From Cherax quadricarinatus (lineage: Eukaryota; Arthropoda; Malacostraca; Decapoda; Parastacidae), in assembly GCF_038502225.1 (NCBI RefSeq), contig NC_091325.1, positions 33,016,014 to 33,080,013 on the forward strand: a DNA stretch of 64,000 nucleotides. The letters are read 5' to 3'. Below, in pieces: positions 52,713 through 62,219 of the stretch. Numbering within the stretch: the stretch's first letter is position 1; every line of letters starts with the position of its first letter. A program made the translations under genes and the position numbers. The notes beneath the pieces are model-generated. The model was not told the origin of the DNA. It did not search any database and saw only the letters and a list, made by a program, of their open reading frames with translations.

Positions 52713-53900
52713 AATAATCTTTATTTCTACAAGTACATATATACAGGCCTAGCTTGCATCAATGACGTACTACCATATATCTAGCCGCTTGTTATGCAGA
52801 GCATTTTAGGCAAATTAGGTCAGTTATGTCCCAGGATGCGACCCACACCAGTCGACTAACTCCCAGGTTTCCATTTTAAGACAAACTCAATTCGTGATCA
52901 GAAAAGTGGCAGATGCAGTGCAATGTAGATAAATGTAAAGTTCTAAAGCTCGGAAAAATTCATAACCTTAGCACCTACCAGCAGTTGATGGCCTCACAGT
53001 TTCGTGAACACTCATCAGTTTGACTTGCTCGCCGTTAGTGAGACATTTGTAGACGACAGAACATCAAAAAATCTTTCATGAGTTGCTGGCTGCACTTCAT
53101 GGATGCGACGAGAAAGGCAGCAGTCAGAATGGAAGCGTTGCTTTTTATTTCCATAACTGTACATGATCTGCTCAATAATTTCTTATTAATCTTCTGGCAA
53201 TTATATTTTTTTCAGGCTATACATAGCCCTATTACCTATATTCAGGCATGTGTAAGGTACAGATCTCAATGGCAGCAGAGCCAGTCGACTTCCTGATAGA
53301 AAATCTGTACACTCTTCTGCTTCAAAATAATTGCTAACATCTTACACGAAATATCTTATACACAAGTACTGCGAGGAACTTCTTTCAGTATTTGAAAAAA
53401 AAAATTTTACTTTTATGACTTTGCTCCCCATATCTCTGACTCCTCCCTTGACCCAGTAGTATCTATCTAAAGGCAGTCACTTACAAACCTCTTGGTTATG
53501 TTAGCTAATCTGATTAGACAGCTGTTTTTACGGCACTGAAGATACCAGCAGAACAAGGCAGAGAATCGTTGCGCACAAACTGGCTGTAGGAGAGAGGAAA
53601 ATGGCCGGCTCCTTGCTAAGAGGTTGCCGCATCCTCTCGGAATGATCTCTAAGGAAATGTTGATAACCAAGTGAACGCCTTCACTAAGCATATCGTTAAT
53701 CACCGGCAGTACGTAACGAAGCATTCAGGTCGGCCTCGGCTTGATTTTCTTGTCCGAATACATAGCCTGTTGAAGATATAAAAGGCAGTCCACTATTTGA
53801 AACAGGATCCTGTACATGACAGCCTGTCAGAAAATGGGGGATGTCCAAAAGTAGGTCATCAGTTGATGGGAGGCTGACAATAAGAGAAAACTGACTTGCT
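52713..53900 (-). repeat. Inverted duplication arm 2, ending at the N gap
   Basis: Reverse-complement partner of 42,399-43,587. Its AATAATAATCTTTATTTC end (retroposon-like tail) abuts Tx1-like copy F at 52,712/52,713. The other end is cut by the run of N at 53,901, at the exact base corresponding to 42,399, so the true homology probably continues into the gap. Confidence 0.85.
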
Positions 53901-54000
53901 NNNNNNNNNNNNNNNNNNNNNNNNNNNNNNNNNNNNNNNNNNNNNNNNNNNNNNNNNNNNNNNNNNNNNNNNNNNNNNNNNNNNNNNNNNNNNNNNNNNN
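53901..54000. other. Assembly gap (100 N)
   Basis: Exactly 100 N, the usual placeholder for a scaffold join of unknown length. Both contig ends are in repeats with copies elsewhere in the window, so order and orientation across the join are not assured. Confidence 0.99.
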
Positions 54001-54250
54001 CTACACTGAAAAGTTGATAGAAGCAGAAGATACTTGAAGATGTAATCAGTCCATCACCCTTAAAGTTTTGAGGTGGTCAGTCCCTCAGTCTGGAGAAGAG
54101 CATTGTTCCGTTGTCTGAAACGTTCACTTCAACTTCATATTGTTTCAGACAACGGAACAATGCTCTTCTCAGACTGAAGCATTCCACTCAAAAGGAAGTG
54201 ATGACTGATTATCGCTTCAAGTATCTTCTGCTTCTATCAACTTTCTGTAC

Positions 54251-54289
54251 TCGACTGAAGAAGCCTACTGTGTAGGCGAAACGTTTCGA
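54251..54289 (+). ncRNA. Hammerhead-like ribozyme motif
   Basis: Stem I TCGA/TCGA (4 bp), core CTGAAGA, stem II GCCTAC/GTAGGC with loop TGT, GAAAC, ACGT as minimal stem III, predicted cleavage after T at 54,285. One extra A before stem II. Confidence 0.5.
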
Positions 54290-54653
54290 AATAAAGATAC
54301 CTAACTGTTGCATATGTGTCTTACCTAACAATCTGTCGGTATTTTATACCATTTTAATGTTCATTCTGTCAGACACTGCAACACAAGGGTATCTTGGTAC
54401 AGACCATCAACTTCGACAACCTCTACTAGTGAGAACGGCTGGGTTTGAGAGGGACCTGCCCTCCCAAAGCAACCTACCGTCTCACCTCCTGGCACTATAT
54501 AAAGGCTCCATCCTGTCACTCAACTTCATATTGTTTCAGACAACGGAACAATGCTCTTCTCCAGACTGAGGACTGACCACCTCAAAACTTTAAGGGTGAT
54601 GGACTGATTACATCGTCTTCAAGTATCTTCTGCTTCTATCAACTTTTCTGTAC

Positions 54654-54692
54654 TCGACTGAAGAAGCCTACTGTGTAGGCGAAACGTTTCGA
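54654..54692 (+). ncRNA. Hammerhead-like ribozyme motif
   Basis: Second copy, identical in every paired and core position to the motif at 54,251 and 403 bp downstream. It also carries the extra A. Confidence 0.5.
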
Positions 54693-54835
54693 AATAAAGA
54701 TACCTAACTGTTGCATATGTGTCTTACCTAACAATCTGTCGGTATTTTATACCATTTTAATGTTCATGTTCAAAGGTATTTTTGTGAGTATTCAATGATT
54801 TATAAGAGTGTTTTGAAGGTGTTCAAAGTAAAGTG

Positions 54836-54838
<3 letters not shown>

Positions 54839-54870
<32 letters not shown>

Positions 54871-54890
54871 TGTGTGACTGTGTGTGTGTG
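54839..54890. repeat. (GT)n microsatellite
   Basis: Interrupted GT run of about 50 bp. It accounts for the Cys/Val and His/Thr repeat frames across it. Confidence 0.95.
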
Positions 54891-55005
54891 CGTATTAACT
54901 TCGTAATATGTAAAATTGTGACGAAATGCATTGGTTGTATAATAAATAGTGTTATCCTGCATTTTAATGTCTGCTTGACAAGATTCAGCCTGTGTGTGTG
55001 GTCAT

Positions 55006-55052
55006 CACGTGACGTCACTGACCGCCGAGTAAACACAGGTGGGGTGACGTCA
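55006..55052. promoter_or_regulatory. Possible CRE/ATF site pair
   Basis: Two perfect TGACGTCA palindromes at 55,010-55,017 and 55,045-55,052, 35 bp apart. The first overlaps CACGTG (55,006-55,011). These match CREB/ATF and bHLH consensus sites, but no gene follows within the window, so the role is unproven. Confidence 0.25.
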
Positions 55053-55074
55053 CACTTGTTTAGACCTGTAGTAA

Positions 55075-55560
55075 GAGAAAGTACCATGCCCCATAGGGGG
55101 AGTTCATTTGAATGCTTACCCCTAGAGGGGGGAATCCAAAAACCTTGATCCAAGGAGATGGAGTCTTTGTATTATTTGATATCGAGAAAAACTTGATCCG
55201 AGGAATTGGAGCAGGGAATTTGGGGTGGAAGTGGGAGGGGTACCCACAGGGGGAAACCCAAAAACTTGATCCAAGGAGATGGAGGAGGAATATTTGGGAT
55301 AGAAGTGGGAGTCCATTTTGAATGCTTACCCCCAGAGGGGGGAATCCAAAAACTTGCTTCGAGGAGATCATAAGAATTTCGAAACCCCATAGGGGGGAAT
55401 CCAAAAAACTTGATCCGAGGAGTTGGAGTCTTTGTATTATTGATATCAAGAAAAACTTGATCCAAGGAAGTAGAGCAGGAATATTTGAGGTAGAAGTGGG
55501 TGGTGGAAGGGGTACCCATAGGGGGAATCCAAAAACTTGATCTGAGGAGATGGAGAACAT
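55075..55560. repeat. Complex tandem repeat with GGGGGAATCCAAAAACTTGATC core
   Basis: The motif 'GGGGGAATCCAAAAACTTG' recurs at about 55,125, 55,247 (GGGGGAAACCC variant), 55,337, 55,393 and 55,523. It is usually followed by ATCC.AGGAG.TGGAG. A longer module with 'GTCTTTGTATTAT' and 'GAGAAAAACTTGATCC' occurs twice, about 270 bp apart. Several frames read through it as Pro/Gly/Lys-rich repeats; no gene is supported. Confidence 0.75.
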
Positions 55561-55589
55561 AAGAAAATGAAATTCGAAAAAAATCGGAA

Positions 55590-56100
55590 AAAAATTATGG
55601 GCGCGGGGGCGATCCGGACGACGCTGCAGAAGGCCCTGCATAAGGCACTGGCGAGCGCGAGGGCACAGCAGGCGGGCGCATGGGCGGCAGGCAGGTTGGT
55701 GCGAGGGGCGGGGAGGGCGGGTGGGGGGCGTGGGTGGGGATTGAGGGGGTGTGGTGGGGTTGAGGGCGAGGTGGTCGAGTGAGGTCAAGGTGGTCGAGGG
55801 CGAGGTGGTCGAGGGTGAGGTGGTCGAGGGCGAGATGGTCGAGGGTGAGGTCAAGGTGGTCGAGTGTGAGGTGGTCGAGGGTGAGGGTGTCGAGGGTGAC
55901 GTCAAGGTGGTCGAGGGTGAGGTGGTCGAGGGCGGGCGTGCGGGTGGGGTCGCAGATGGGGGGAGTGGGTGGGGGTTGAGAGTGGGGGATTGAATGCAAG
56001 GTCGTCGAGGGCAAGGTGGTCGAGGGCGAGGTGGTCGAGGGTGAGGTGGTCGAGGGTGAGGTGGTCGAGGGTGAGGTGGTTGAGGGCGAGGTGAAGGCCA
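55590..56100. repeat. GC-rich block with 15-bp GAGGTGGTCGAGGGT minisatellite
   Basis: From about 55,763 to 55,935 and again 56,003 to 56,095 the sequence is tandem 15-bp units (GAGGTGGTCGAGGGT/C), with occasional 12-bp GAGGTCAAGGTG variants. The preceding 55,600-55,760 is CpG-rich and unlike the rest of the window. Open frames reflect the 15-bp periodicity. Confidence 0.85.
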
Positions 56101-56185
56101 TTAGCATAAAGGTGTGAAAAGGAGCCTGCTCAGGAATACAGCACTCAGCTGCAGCCCTTTTCAGGAGGAGCCACTCAGCCCCTGG

Positions 56186-56395
56186 GGATCGTGGGTGGGG
56201 GTCGTGGGGTCGTGGGTAGGGGTCGTGGGTGGTGGTCGTGGGTGGGGTCATGGGTGGGGTCATGGGTGGGGGTCCATCGGGTGGGATCATGGGTGGGGTC
56301 GTGGGTGGGGTCATGGGTGGGGGTCGTGGGTGGGGGGCGTGGGTGGGGGGCGTGGGGAGGGTCGTGGCTGGGGGGGTCGTGGGAGTCGCTCAGGA
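56186..56395. repeat. G-rich minisatellite (GTGGGTGGGGTC units)
   Basis: Tandem variants of GGTCGTGGGTGGG/GGTCATGGGTGGG. The plus strand carries dense runs of three to six G at short spacing, the sequence requirement for G-quadruplexes. Confidence 0.9.
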
Positions 56396-56443
56396 AAGGG
56401 AGCCACTCAGCCCAGAGACCGCTCAGCCGCATTCATCACTACT

Positions 56444-56445
<2 letters not shown>

Positions 56446-56537
<92 letters not shown>
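56446..56537. repeat. (TA)n microsatellite
   Basis: About 90 bp of TA with rare interruptions. Confidence 0.97.
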
Positions 56538-56539
<2 letters not shown>

Positions 56540-56540
<1 letters not shown>

Positions 56541-56890
56541 CATGTGCGCATAAAAACTACCCCAAGGAGCGTACTAGATATAAATCCGTGGTGCCTATGC
56601 AAACTGAGGAGCCCAAATCCTTGGTCCTTAAGAATTCCACCTCTGTCATGACATAATATTTCAACTGTAAAGAATTTAAACAAAGATGCAAGAATGTACC
56701 AAAAGGAAAATAGAGAATATCGGAAAATGTTTTACTGAAGCTGATAATGCACCTTTTAGTGAAGGTCCCCTCAAGGAAGGCTCCCCATTACGAACACAGG
56801 TAAGAATGGCCTGTGACCTGGTCGTAATGGGTTTGGAGCAAAGCTAACCCAGCTAATAGACTATAACTTGTATTTCCTTCACCAGATATA
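56540..56890. other. Unassigned sequence
   Basis: A short plus-strand frame near 56,700-56,800 ends at CACAG/GTAAG, which resembles a splice donor. Nothing else supports an exon, and the neighbourhood resembles decayed LTR-element DNA. Confidence 0.3.
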
Positions 56891-57086
56891 TACGAATATG
56901 TGGTATAAACCTTTGTAATAAATACCGACAAGTTGGTTTAGAAAGACACGCAAGCAAACACTATGACATATTTATTAGAAAACGTTTCGGTCCTGGGACC
57001 TTGATCAAGGTCCCAGGACCGAAACGTTTTCTAATAAATATGTCATAGTGTTTGCTTGCGTGTCTTTCTAAACCATACGAATATGT
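56891..57086. mobile_element. Palindromic Penelope-type terminal-repeat insertion with 11-bp target duplication
   Basis: A perfect 140-bp palindrome (56,935-57,074; two 70-bp arms, no spacer, centre GATC at 57,003-57,006) is preceded by a 33-bp tail containing 'AATAAATACCGACAAGTTGG'. The 11-mer TACGAATATGT flanks the 174-bp insert at 56,891-56,901 and 57,076-57,086. Each arm holds the GAAACG-type core with a GGTCC/GGACC stem as in decayed hammerhead repeats. Confidence 0.8.
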
Positions 57087-57155
57087 ACACTATGTACAAT
57101 GATTGGAATAATAAGTGTACCATACGATGGTGACAGAATGGCAAAAGCAAAACCC

Positions 57156-57157
57156 AA

Positions 57158-57198
<41 letters not shown>
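57156..57198. repeat. (GA)n microsatellite
   Basis: About 40 bp of GA repeats, purine-only on the plus strand. Confidence 0.95.
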
Positions 57199-57434
57199 AT
57201 CGTACCCAACTAGCAGGTAGGTAAGTCTGGGATATGCTGACTGCGAGTGAACCACATCACCTCAGCATTTGGTGGGCTCGCCTGTGATTACACATTGAAC
57301 CAAGGTACTGATTTAACGATGGGTACCCTAAAAATCTTTAAACCCTTAGCACTCGGTTCGCTGTTTGGGAGGCAACCTATATGGGAGTGTGTACATATGC
57401 CGAGTAAATTGAAAGGTGCTCTTAGCATGACACA

Positions 57435-57577
57435 TTCCTTGATGCTGGTGGGGGCCTCTTGATCTAGGGAATTGGATCTGTGCTCCAGTTCCCTGAATTA
57501 AGCCTGAATATCTTCCACATCCCCCCCCCACAGGTGCTGTATAATCCTGCGGGTAGAGCGCTTCTCTATTGTTATTA

Positions 57578-57657
<80 letters not shown>
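57435..57657 (+). mobile_element. SINE with long (ATT)n tail
   Basis: Body 'CTTGATCTAGGGAATTGGAT' to 'GCGGGTAGAGCGCTTCTC', followed by an (ATT)n tail at about 57,568-57,657. I recognise the body as a common decapod SINE. A short poly-C near 57,523 is part of the body. Confidence 0.7.
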
Positions 57658-57664
57658 GGGAGAA

Positions 57665-57800
57665 CTAAACAATTAGGGTTATACAGCGCATGTAGAGGGG
57701 AGATGGAAGGTATTCAGGTTCAATTCAGGGAACTGATGCACAGATCAAATTCCCTAGATCAAGATCCCCTCACCAGCGTCAAGGAACCTCCCTTATGGGG
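57665..57800 (-). mobile_element. Same SINE family, inverted partial copy
   Basis: Reverse complement matches the body of the preceding SINE: 'TTCCTTGACGCTGGTG', 'CTTGATCTAGGGAATT', 'CAGTTCCCTGAATT'. The two copies lie tail-to-tail around the ATT tract. Confidence 0.65.
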
Positions 57801-57819
57801 CCCCCTTGTTTGTAATCAT

Positions 57820-58520
57820 TTTAGTGAAGGTACTGTTAATGGAATGAATGTTTCAACAATTCATAGAGGTAATGAATTCTCCTGTATTGTTATCTCTGGT
57901 AAGCTTCTTCATTAATTTAGATTTTTCACTGTAAAAAAGTACTAACTTAATGATTGGTGAAGAAGTGATTTTTTTCCACCTGTCAGATGTTGCATAAAGT
58001 GCAAATGGTTTTCAGGTTCGGTAGTTACAGTAGTTGCCTCAATAACTTCGTGTTCTGTTTGGTAGGGAAGACAGAAGTTGCTACTTTTCCATCTGAAGGA
58101 GACTGTGAAGGATTTTCAAGACCTGAGAGAAATTTGGAACGTAACCTACTTAAAATTTCTGCTTCTTCCAATACAGCACCAGAAGTTAATCAATCTGATA
58201 ACCTGAATCAGTGTTGAAAGTCACGAACCTCCTGGAATAACCCTAAAAAATTATTAATCGAAATCAGAGGTCACAGAAACAAACGAAGAATCAAGAGTGA
58301 CTAAATCTGTTCAACAACAGGACACGGTTAACTTCCTTACTAGAGCCCAGTCTGTGGTAAAACCTATCCATCCGTTGGTTCTTTCCAAAGGAAATCCTAT
58401 TGAGCTTTCTCACATAGATTTAGTGGGTCTTCAGAAGACTTGTCCTTCCTTAGAGGAAACCTGGAAGTTAGCATTAACAGGCTATGTAGTTCAAAGAAAA
58501 AAAAATTTCTAATAAATTTG
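57820..58520 (+). pseudogene. Possible Ty3/gypsy-type pol fragment
   Basis: Two short frames suggest LTR-element coding: a protease-like 'VNGMNVSTI' segment near 57,837-57,863, and 'LVGLQKTCPSLEETWKLALTG' type residues near 58,418-58,480. The latter resemble the pre-integrase linker of gypsy pol. The intervening 58,070-58,300 frame is Ser/Asn-rich with no motif. Stops interrupt. Weak call; no RT core is present. Confidence 0.35.
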
Positions 58521-58684
58521 TATATTAAGGTAATTTTGTCTTCAAGAATACAGAGTCAGCAGAAAATCCTAAAGACGTGGGTAGAAGTCTGTTAGTAATT
58601 CCGAGGAACTGCCGTGAAACTATTAATGTATACATAAAAGTATACATTCAGTGGTACGTCCATGAAGTGGCATGATTCAGGCTA
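58521..58684. other. Unassigned short spacer
   Basis: AT-rich, no feature seen before the TA microsatellite. Confidence 0.4.
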
Positions 58685-58800
<116 letters not shown>

Positions 58801-61712
58801 ATGGGTTGCTTAAATGTGCGTGGATGTAGTGCGGATGACAAGAAACAGATGATTGCTGATGTTATGAATGAAAAGAAGTTGGATGTCCTGGCCCTAAGCG
58901 AAACAAAGCTGAAGGGGGTAGGAGAGTTTCAGTGGGGGGAAATAAATGGGATTAAATCTGGAGTATCTGAGAGAGTTAGAGCAAAGGAAGGGGTAGCAGT
59001 AATGTTAAATGATCAGTTATGGAAGGAGAAAAGAGAATATGAATGTGTAAATTCAAGAATTATGTGGATTAAAGTAAAGGTTGGATGCGAGAAGTGGGTC
59101 ATAATAAGCGTGTATGCACCTGGAGAAGAGAGGAATGCAGAGGAGAGAGAGAGATTTTGGGAGATGTTAAGTGAATGTATAGGAGCCTTTGAACCAAGTG
59201 AGAGAGTAATTGTGGTAGGGGACTTGAATGCTAAAGTAGGAGAAACTTTTAGAGAGGGTGTGGTAGGTAAGTTTGGGGTGCCAGGTGTAAATGATAATGG
59301 GAGCCCTTTGATTGAACTTTGTATAGAAAGGGGTTTAGTTATAGGTAATACATATTTTAAGAAAAAGAGGATAAATAAGTATACACGATATGATGTAGGG
59401 CGAAATGACAGTAGTTTGTTGGATTATGTATTGGTAGATAAAAGACTGTTGAGTAGACTTCAGGATGTACATGTTTATAGAGGGGCCACAGATATATCAG
59501 ATCACTTTCTAGTTGTAGCTACACTGAGAGTAAAAGGTAGATGGGATACAAGGAGAATAGAAGCATCAGGGAAGAGAGAGGTGAAGGTTTATAAACTAAA
59601 AGAGGAGGCAGTTAGGGTAAGATATAAACAGCTATTGGAGGATAGATGGGCTAATGAGAGCATAGGCAATGGGGTCGAAGAGGTATGGGGTAGGTTTAAA
59701 AATGTAGTGTTAGAGTGTTCAGCAGAAGTTTGTGGTTACAGGAAAGTGGGTGCAGGAGGGAAGAGGAGCGATTGGTGGAATGATGATGTAAAGAGAGTAG
59801 TAAGGGAGAAAAAGTTAGCATATGAGAAGTTTTTACAAAGTAGAAGTGATGCAAGGAGGGAAGAGTATATGGAGAAAAAGAGAGAGGTTAAGAGAGTGGT
59901 GAAGCAATGTAAAAAGAGAGCAAATGAGAGAGTGGGTGAGATGTTATCAACAAATTTTGTTGAAAATAAGAAAAAGTTTTGGAGTGAGATTAACAAGTTA
60001 AGAAAGCCTAGAGAACAAATTGATTTGTCAGTTAAAAATAGGAGAGGAGAGTTATTAAATGGAGAGTTAGAGGTATTGGGAAGATGGAAGGAATATTTTG
60101 AGGAATTGTTAAATGTTGATGAAGATAGGGAAGCTGTGATTTCGTGTATAGGGCAAGGAGGAATAACATCTTGTAGGAGTGAGGAAGAGCCAGTTGTGAG
60201 TGTGGGGGAAGTTCGTGAGGCTGAAAGGGGGTAAGGCAGCCGGGATTGATGGGATAAAGATAGAAATGTTAAAAGCAGGTGGGGATATAGTTTTGGAGTG
60301 GTTGGTGCAATTATTTAATAAATGTATGGAAGAGGGTAAGGTACCTAGGGATTGGCAGAGAGCATGCATAGTTCCTTTGTATAAAGGCAAAGGGGATAAA
60401 AGAGAGTGCAAAAATTATAGGGGGATAAGTCTGTTGAGTGTACCTGGTAAAGTGTATGGTAGAGTTATAATTGAAAGAATTAAGAGTAAGACGGAGAATA
60501 GGATAGCAGATGAACAAGGAGGCTTTAGGAAAGGTAGGGGGTGTGTGGACCAGGTGTTTACAGTGAAACATATAAGTGAACAGTATTTAGATAAGGCTAA
60601 AGAGGTCTTTGTGGCATTTATGGATTTGGAAAAGGCGTATGACAGGGTGGATAGGGGGGGCAATGTGGCAGATGTTGCAAGTGTATGGTGTAGGAGGTAG
60701 GTTACTGAAAGCAGTGAAGAGTTTTTACGAGGATAGTTAGGCTCAAGTTAGAGTATGTAGGAAAGAGGGAAATTTTTTCCCAGTAAAAGTAGGCCTTAGA
60801 CAAGGATGTGTGATGTCACCGTGGTTGTTTAATATATTTATAGATGGGGTTGTAAGAGAAGTAAATGCGAGGGTCTTGGCAAGAGGCGTGGAGTTAAAAG
60901 ATAAAGAATCACACACAAAGTGGGAGTTGTCACAGCTGCTCTTTGCTGATGACACTGTGCTCTTGGGAGATTCTGAAGAGAAGTTGCAGAGATTGGTGGA
61001 TGAATTTTGTAGGGTGTGCAAAAGAAGAAAATTAAAGGTGAATACAGGAAAGAGTAAGGTTATGAGGATAACAAAAAGATTAGGTGATGAAAGATTGAAT
61101 ATCAGATTGGAGGGAGAGAGTATGGAGGAGGTGAACGTATTCAGATATTTGGGAGTGGACGTGTCAGCGGATGGGTCTATGAAAGATGAGGTGAATCATA
61201 GAATTGATGAGGGAAAAAGAGTGAGTGGTGCACTTAGGAGTCTGTGGAGACAAAGAACTTTGTCCTTGGAGGCAAAGAGGGGAATGTATGAGAGTATAGT
61301 TTTACCAACGCTCTTATATGGGTGTGAAGCGTGGGTGATGAATGTTGCAGCGAGGAGAAGGCTGGAGGCAGTGGAGATGTCATGTCTGAGGGCAATGTGT
61401 GGTGTGAATATAATGCAGAGAATTCGTAGTTTGGAAGTTAGGAGGAGGTGCGGGATTACCAAAACTGTTGTCCAGAGGGCTGAGGAAGGGTTGTTGAGGT
61501 GGTTCGGACATGTAGAGAGAATGGAGCGAAACAGAATGACTTCAAGAGTGTATCAGTCTGTAGTGGAAGGAAGGCGGGGTAGGGGTCGGCCTAGGAAGGG
61601 TTGGAGGGAGGGGGTAAAGGAGGTTTTGTGTGCGAGGGGCTTGGACTTCCAGCAGGCATGCGTGAGCGTGTTTGATAGGAGTGAATGGAGACAAATGGTT
61701 TTTAATACTTGA
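58801..61712 (+). pseudogene. RTE endonuclease-RT, two frameshifts and one stop
   Basis: Residues 1-240 are AP endonuclease: '[14 protein letters not shown]' at the start, 'LALSETKLKG' near 58,888, 'VVGDLNAKVGE' near 59,213, 'RNDSSLLDYVLVD' near 59,400, 'SDHFLVVATLR' near 59,498. A basic linker follows to about 60,100. RT has 'AAGIDGIKIEML' near 60,235, 'IVPLYKGKGDKRECKNYRGI' near 60,368, 'FMDLEKAYDRV' near 60,617, 'LRQGCVMSPWLFN' near 60,793, 'LLFADDTVLLGD' near 60,938. The RTE-type C-terminus includes 'LLYGCEAWV' near 61,313 and 'RWFGHVERM' near 61,498, stopping at 61,712. Lesions: a short deletion near 60,215, one-base shift near 60,645, TAG near 60,738. Few lesions imply a recent copy. 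Confidence 0.92.
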
Positions 61713-61975
61713 CGTGCTGTTGGAGTGTGAGCAAAGTAACATTTATGAAGGGATTCAGGGAAACCGGCAGGCCGGACTTGAGTTCTGGAGATGGGAAGTA
61801 CAGTGCCTGCACTCTGAAGGAGGGGTGTTAATGTTGCAGTTTAAAAACTGTAGTGTAAAGCACCCTTCTGGCAAGACAGTGATGGAGTGAATGATGGTGA
61901 AAGTTTTTCTTTTTCGGGCCACCCTGCCTTGGTGGGAATCGGCCGGTGTGATAATAAAAAAAATAAAAAAATAAA
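58801..61975 (+). mobile_element. RTE-clade LINE, nearly complete
   Basis: AP endonuclease and RT on one strand, followed by a 260-bp 3' UTR ending 'GGGAATCGGCCGGTGTGATAAT' and an A/T-rich tail. It is bounded on both sides by TA microsatellites (58,685-58,800 and 61,976-62,047), so it appears to have inserted in a TA tract. Confidence 0.9.
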
Positions 61976-61987
61976 TAATATATATAC

Positions 61988-62034
<47 letters not shown>

Positions 62035-62047
62035 AATATATATATAT
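61976..62047. repeat. (TA)n-type microsatellite right of RTE element
   Basis: TATATACA-type run of about 70 bp, immediately after the RTE tail. Confidence 0.95.
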
Positions 62048-62219
62048 GCAATTATTAATATTATTCTTATAATCAAAACAAAGCAATATACCCACCAGGG
62101 CCATACAGCGCTGCGGGGTAGGGTGTGTGGATCGTGTAATATACGTAACTTGAAACTAGCAAGGGGTGGAGAGTATAACAGAAGTAGAGTTTGTAAGGTC
62201 GGTGAAGAGTGCTAAAGGA
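62048..62219. other. 3' flank of I-clade LINE
   Basis: Probably the 3' UTR of the minus-strand I-clade element beginning at 62,220. The block near 62,085-62,130 ('CACCAGGGCCATACAGCGC') could instead be a SINE fragment. Not resolved. Confidence 0.35.

Larger units (their letters stand above)
54001..54767. repeat. Hammerhead-type terminal-repeat array, inverted plus tandem
   Basis: Minus-oriented sequence runs from the gap to about 54,123. There the orientation flips near 'TTGTCTGAAACGTTCACTTC', and two plus-oriented units follow with hammerhead cores 403 bp apart. Both plus units end with 'GTCGGTATTTTATACC' near 54,336 and 54,739. Same architecture as 4,441-5,950 but a different subfamily. 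Confidence 0.8.

Noticed and set aside
37733..53900. Simple fold-back (hairpin-read) assembly artefact
   Set aside because: In a fold-back the two arms would be collinear mirror images. Here the copies of the RT segment (37.7 kb) and of the 1.19-kb arm (42.4 kb) are in the wrong order for that, and the arms carry substitutions. A misjoin of another kind remains possible.
55595..56656. Open frames of up to 239 codons with EVVEG- or Thr/Pro-rich repeats
   Set aside because: They follow the 15-bp and G-rich minisatellites and differ in every frame. No domain or coding signal is present.
56700..58220. Multi-exon host gene suggested by CAG/GTAAG near 56,800 and a pyrimidine tract-CAG near 57,977
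   Set aside because: No exon translates into a recognisable domain, and SINEs, a palindrome and microsatellites lie between. The recognisable residues are LTR-element-like.
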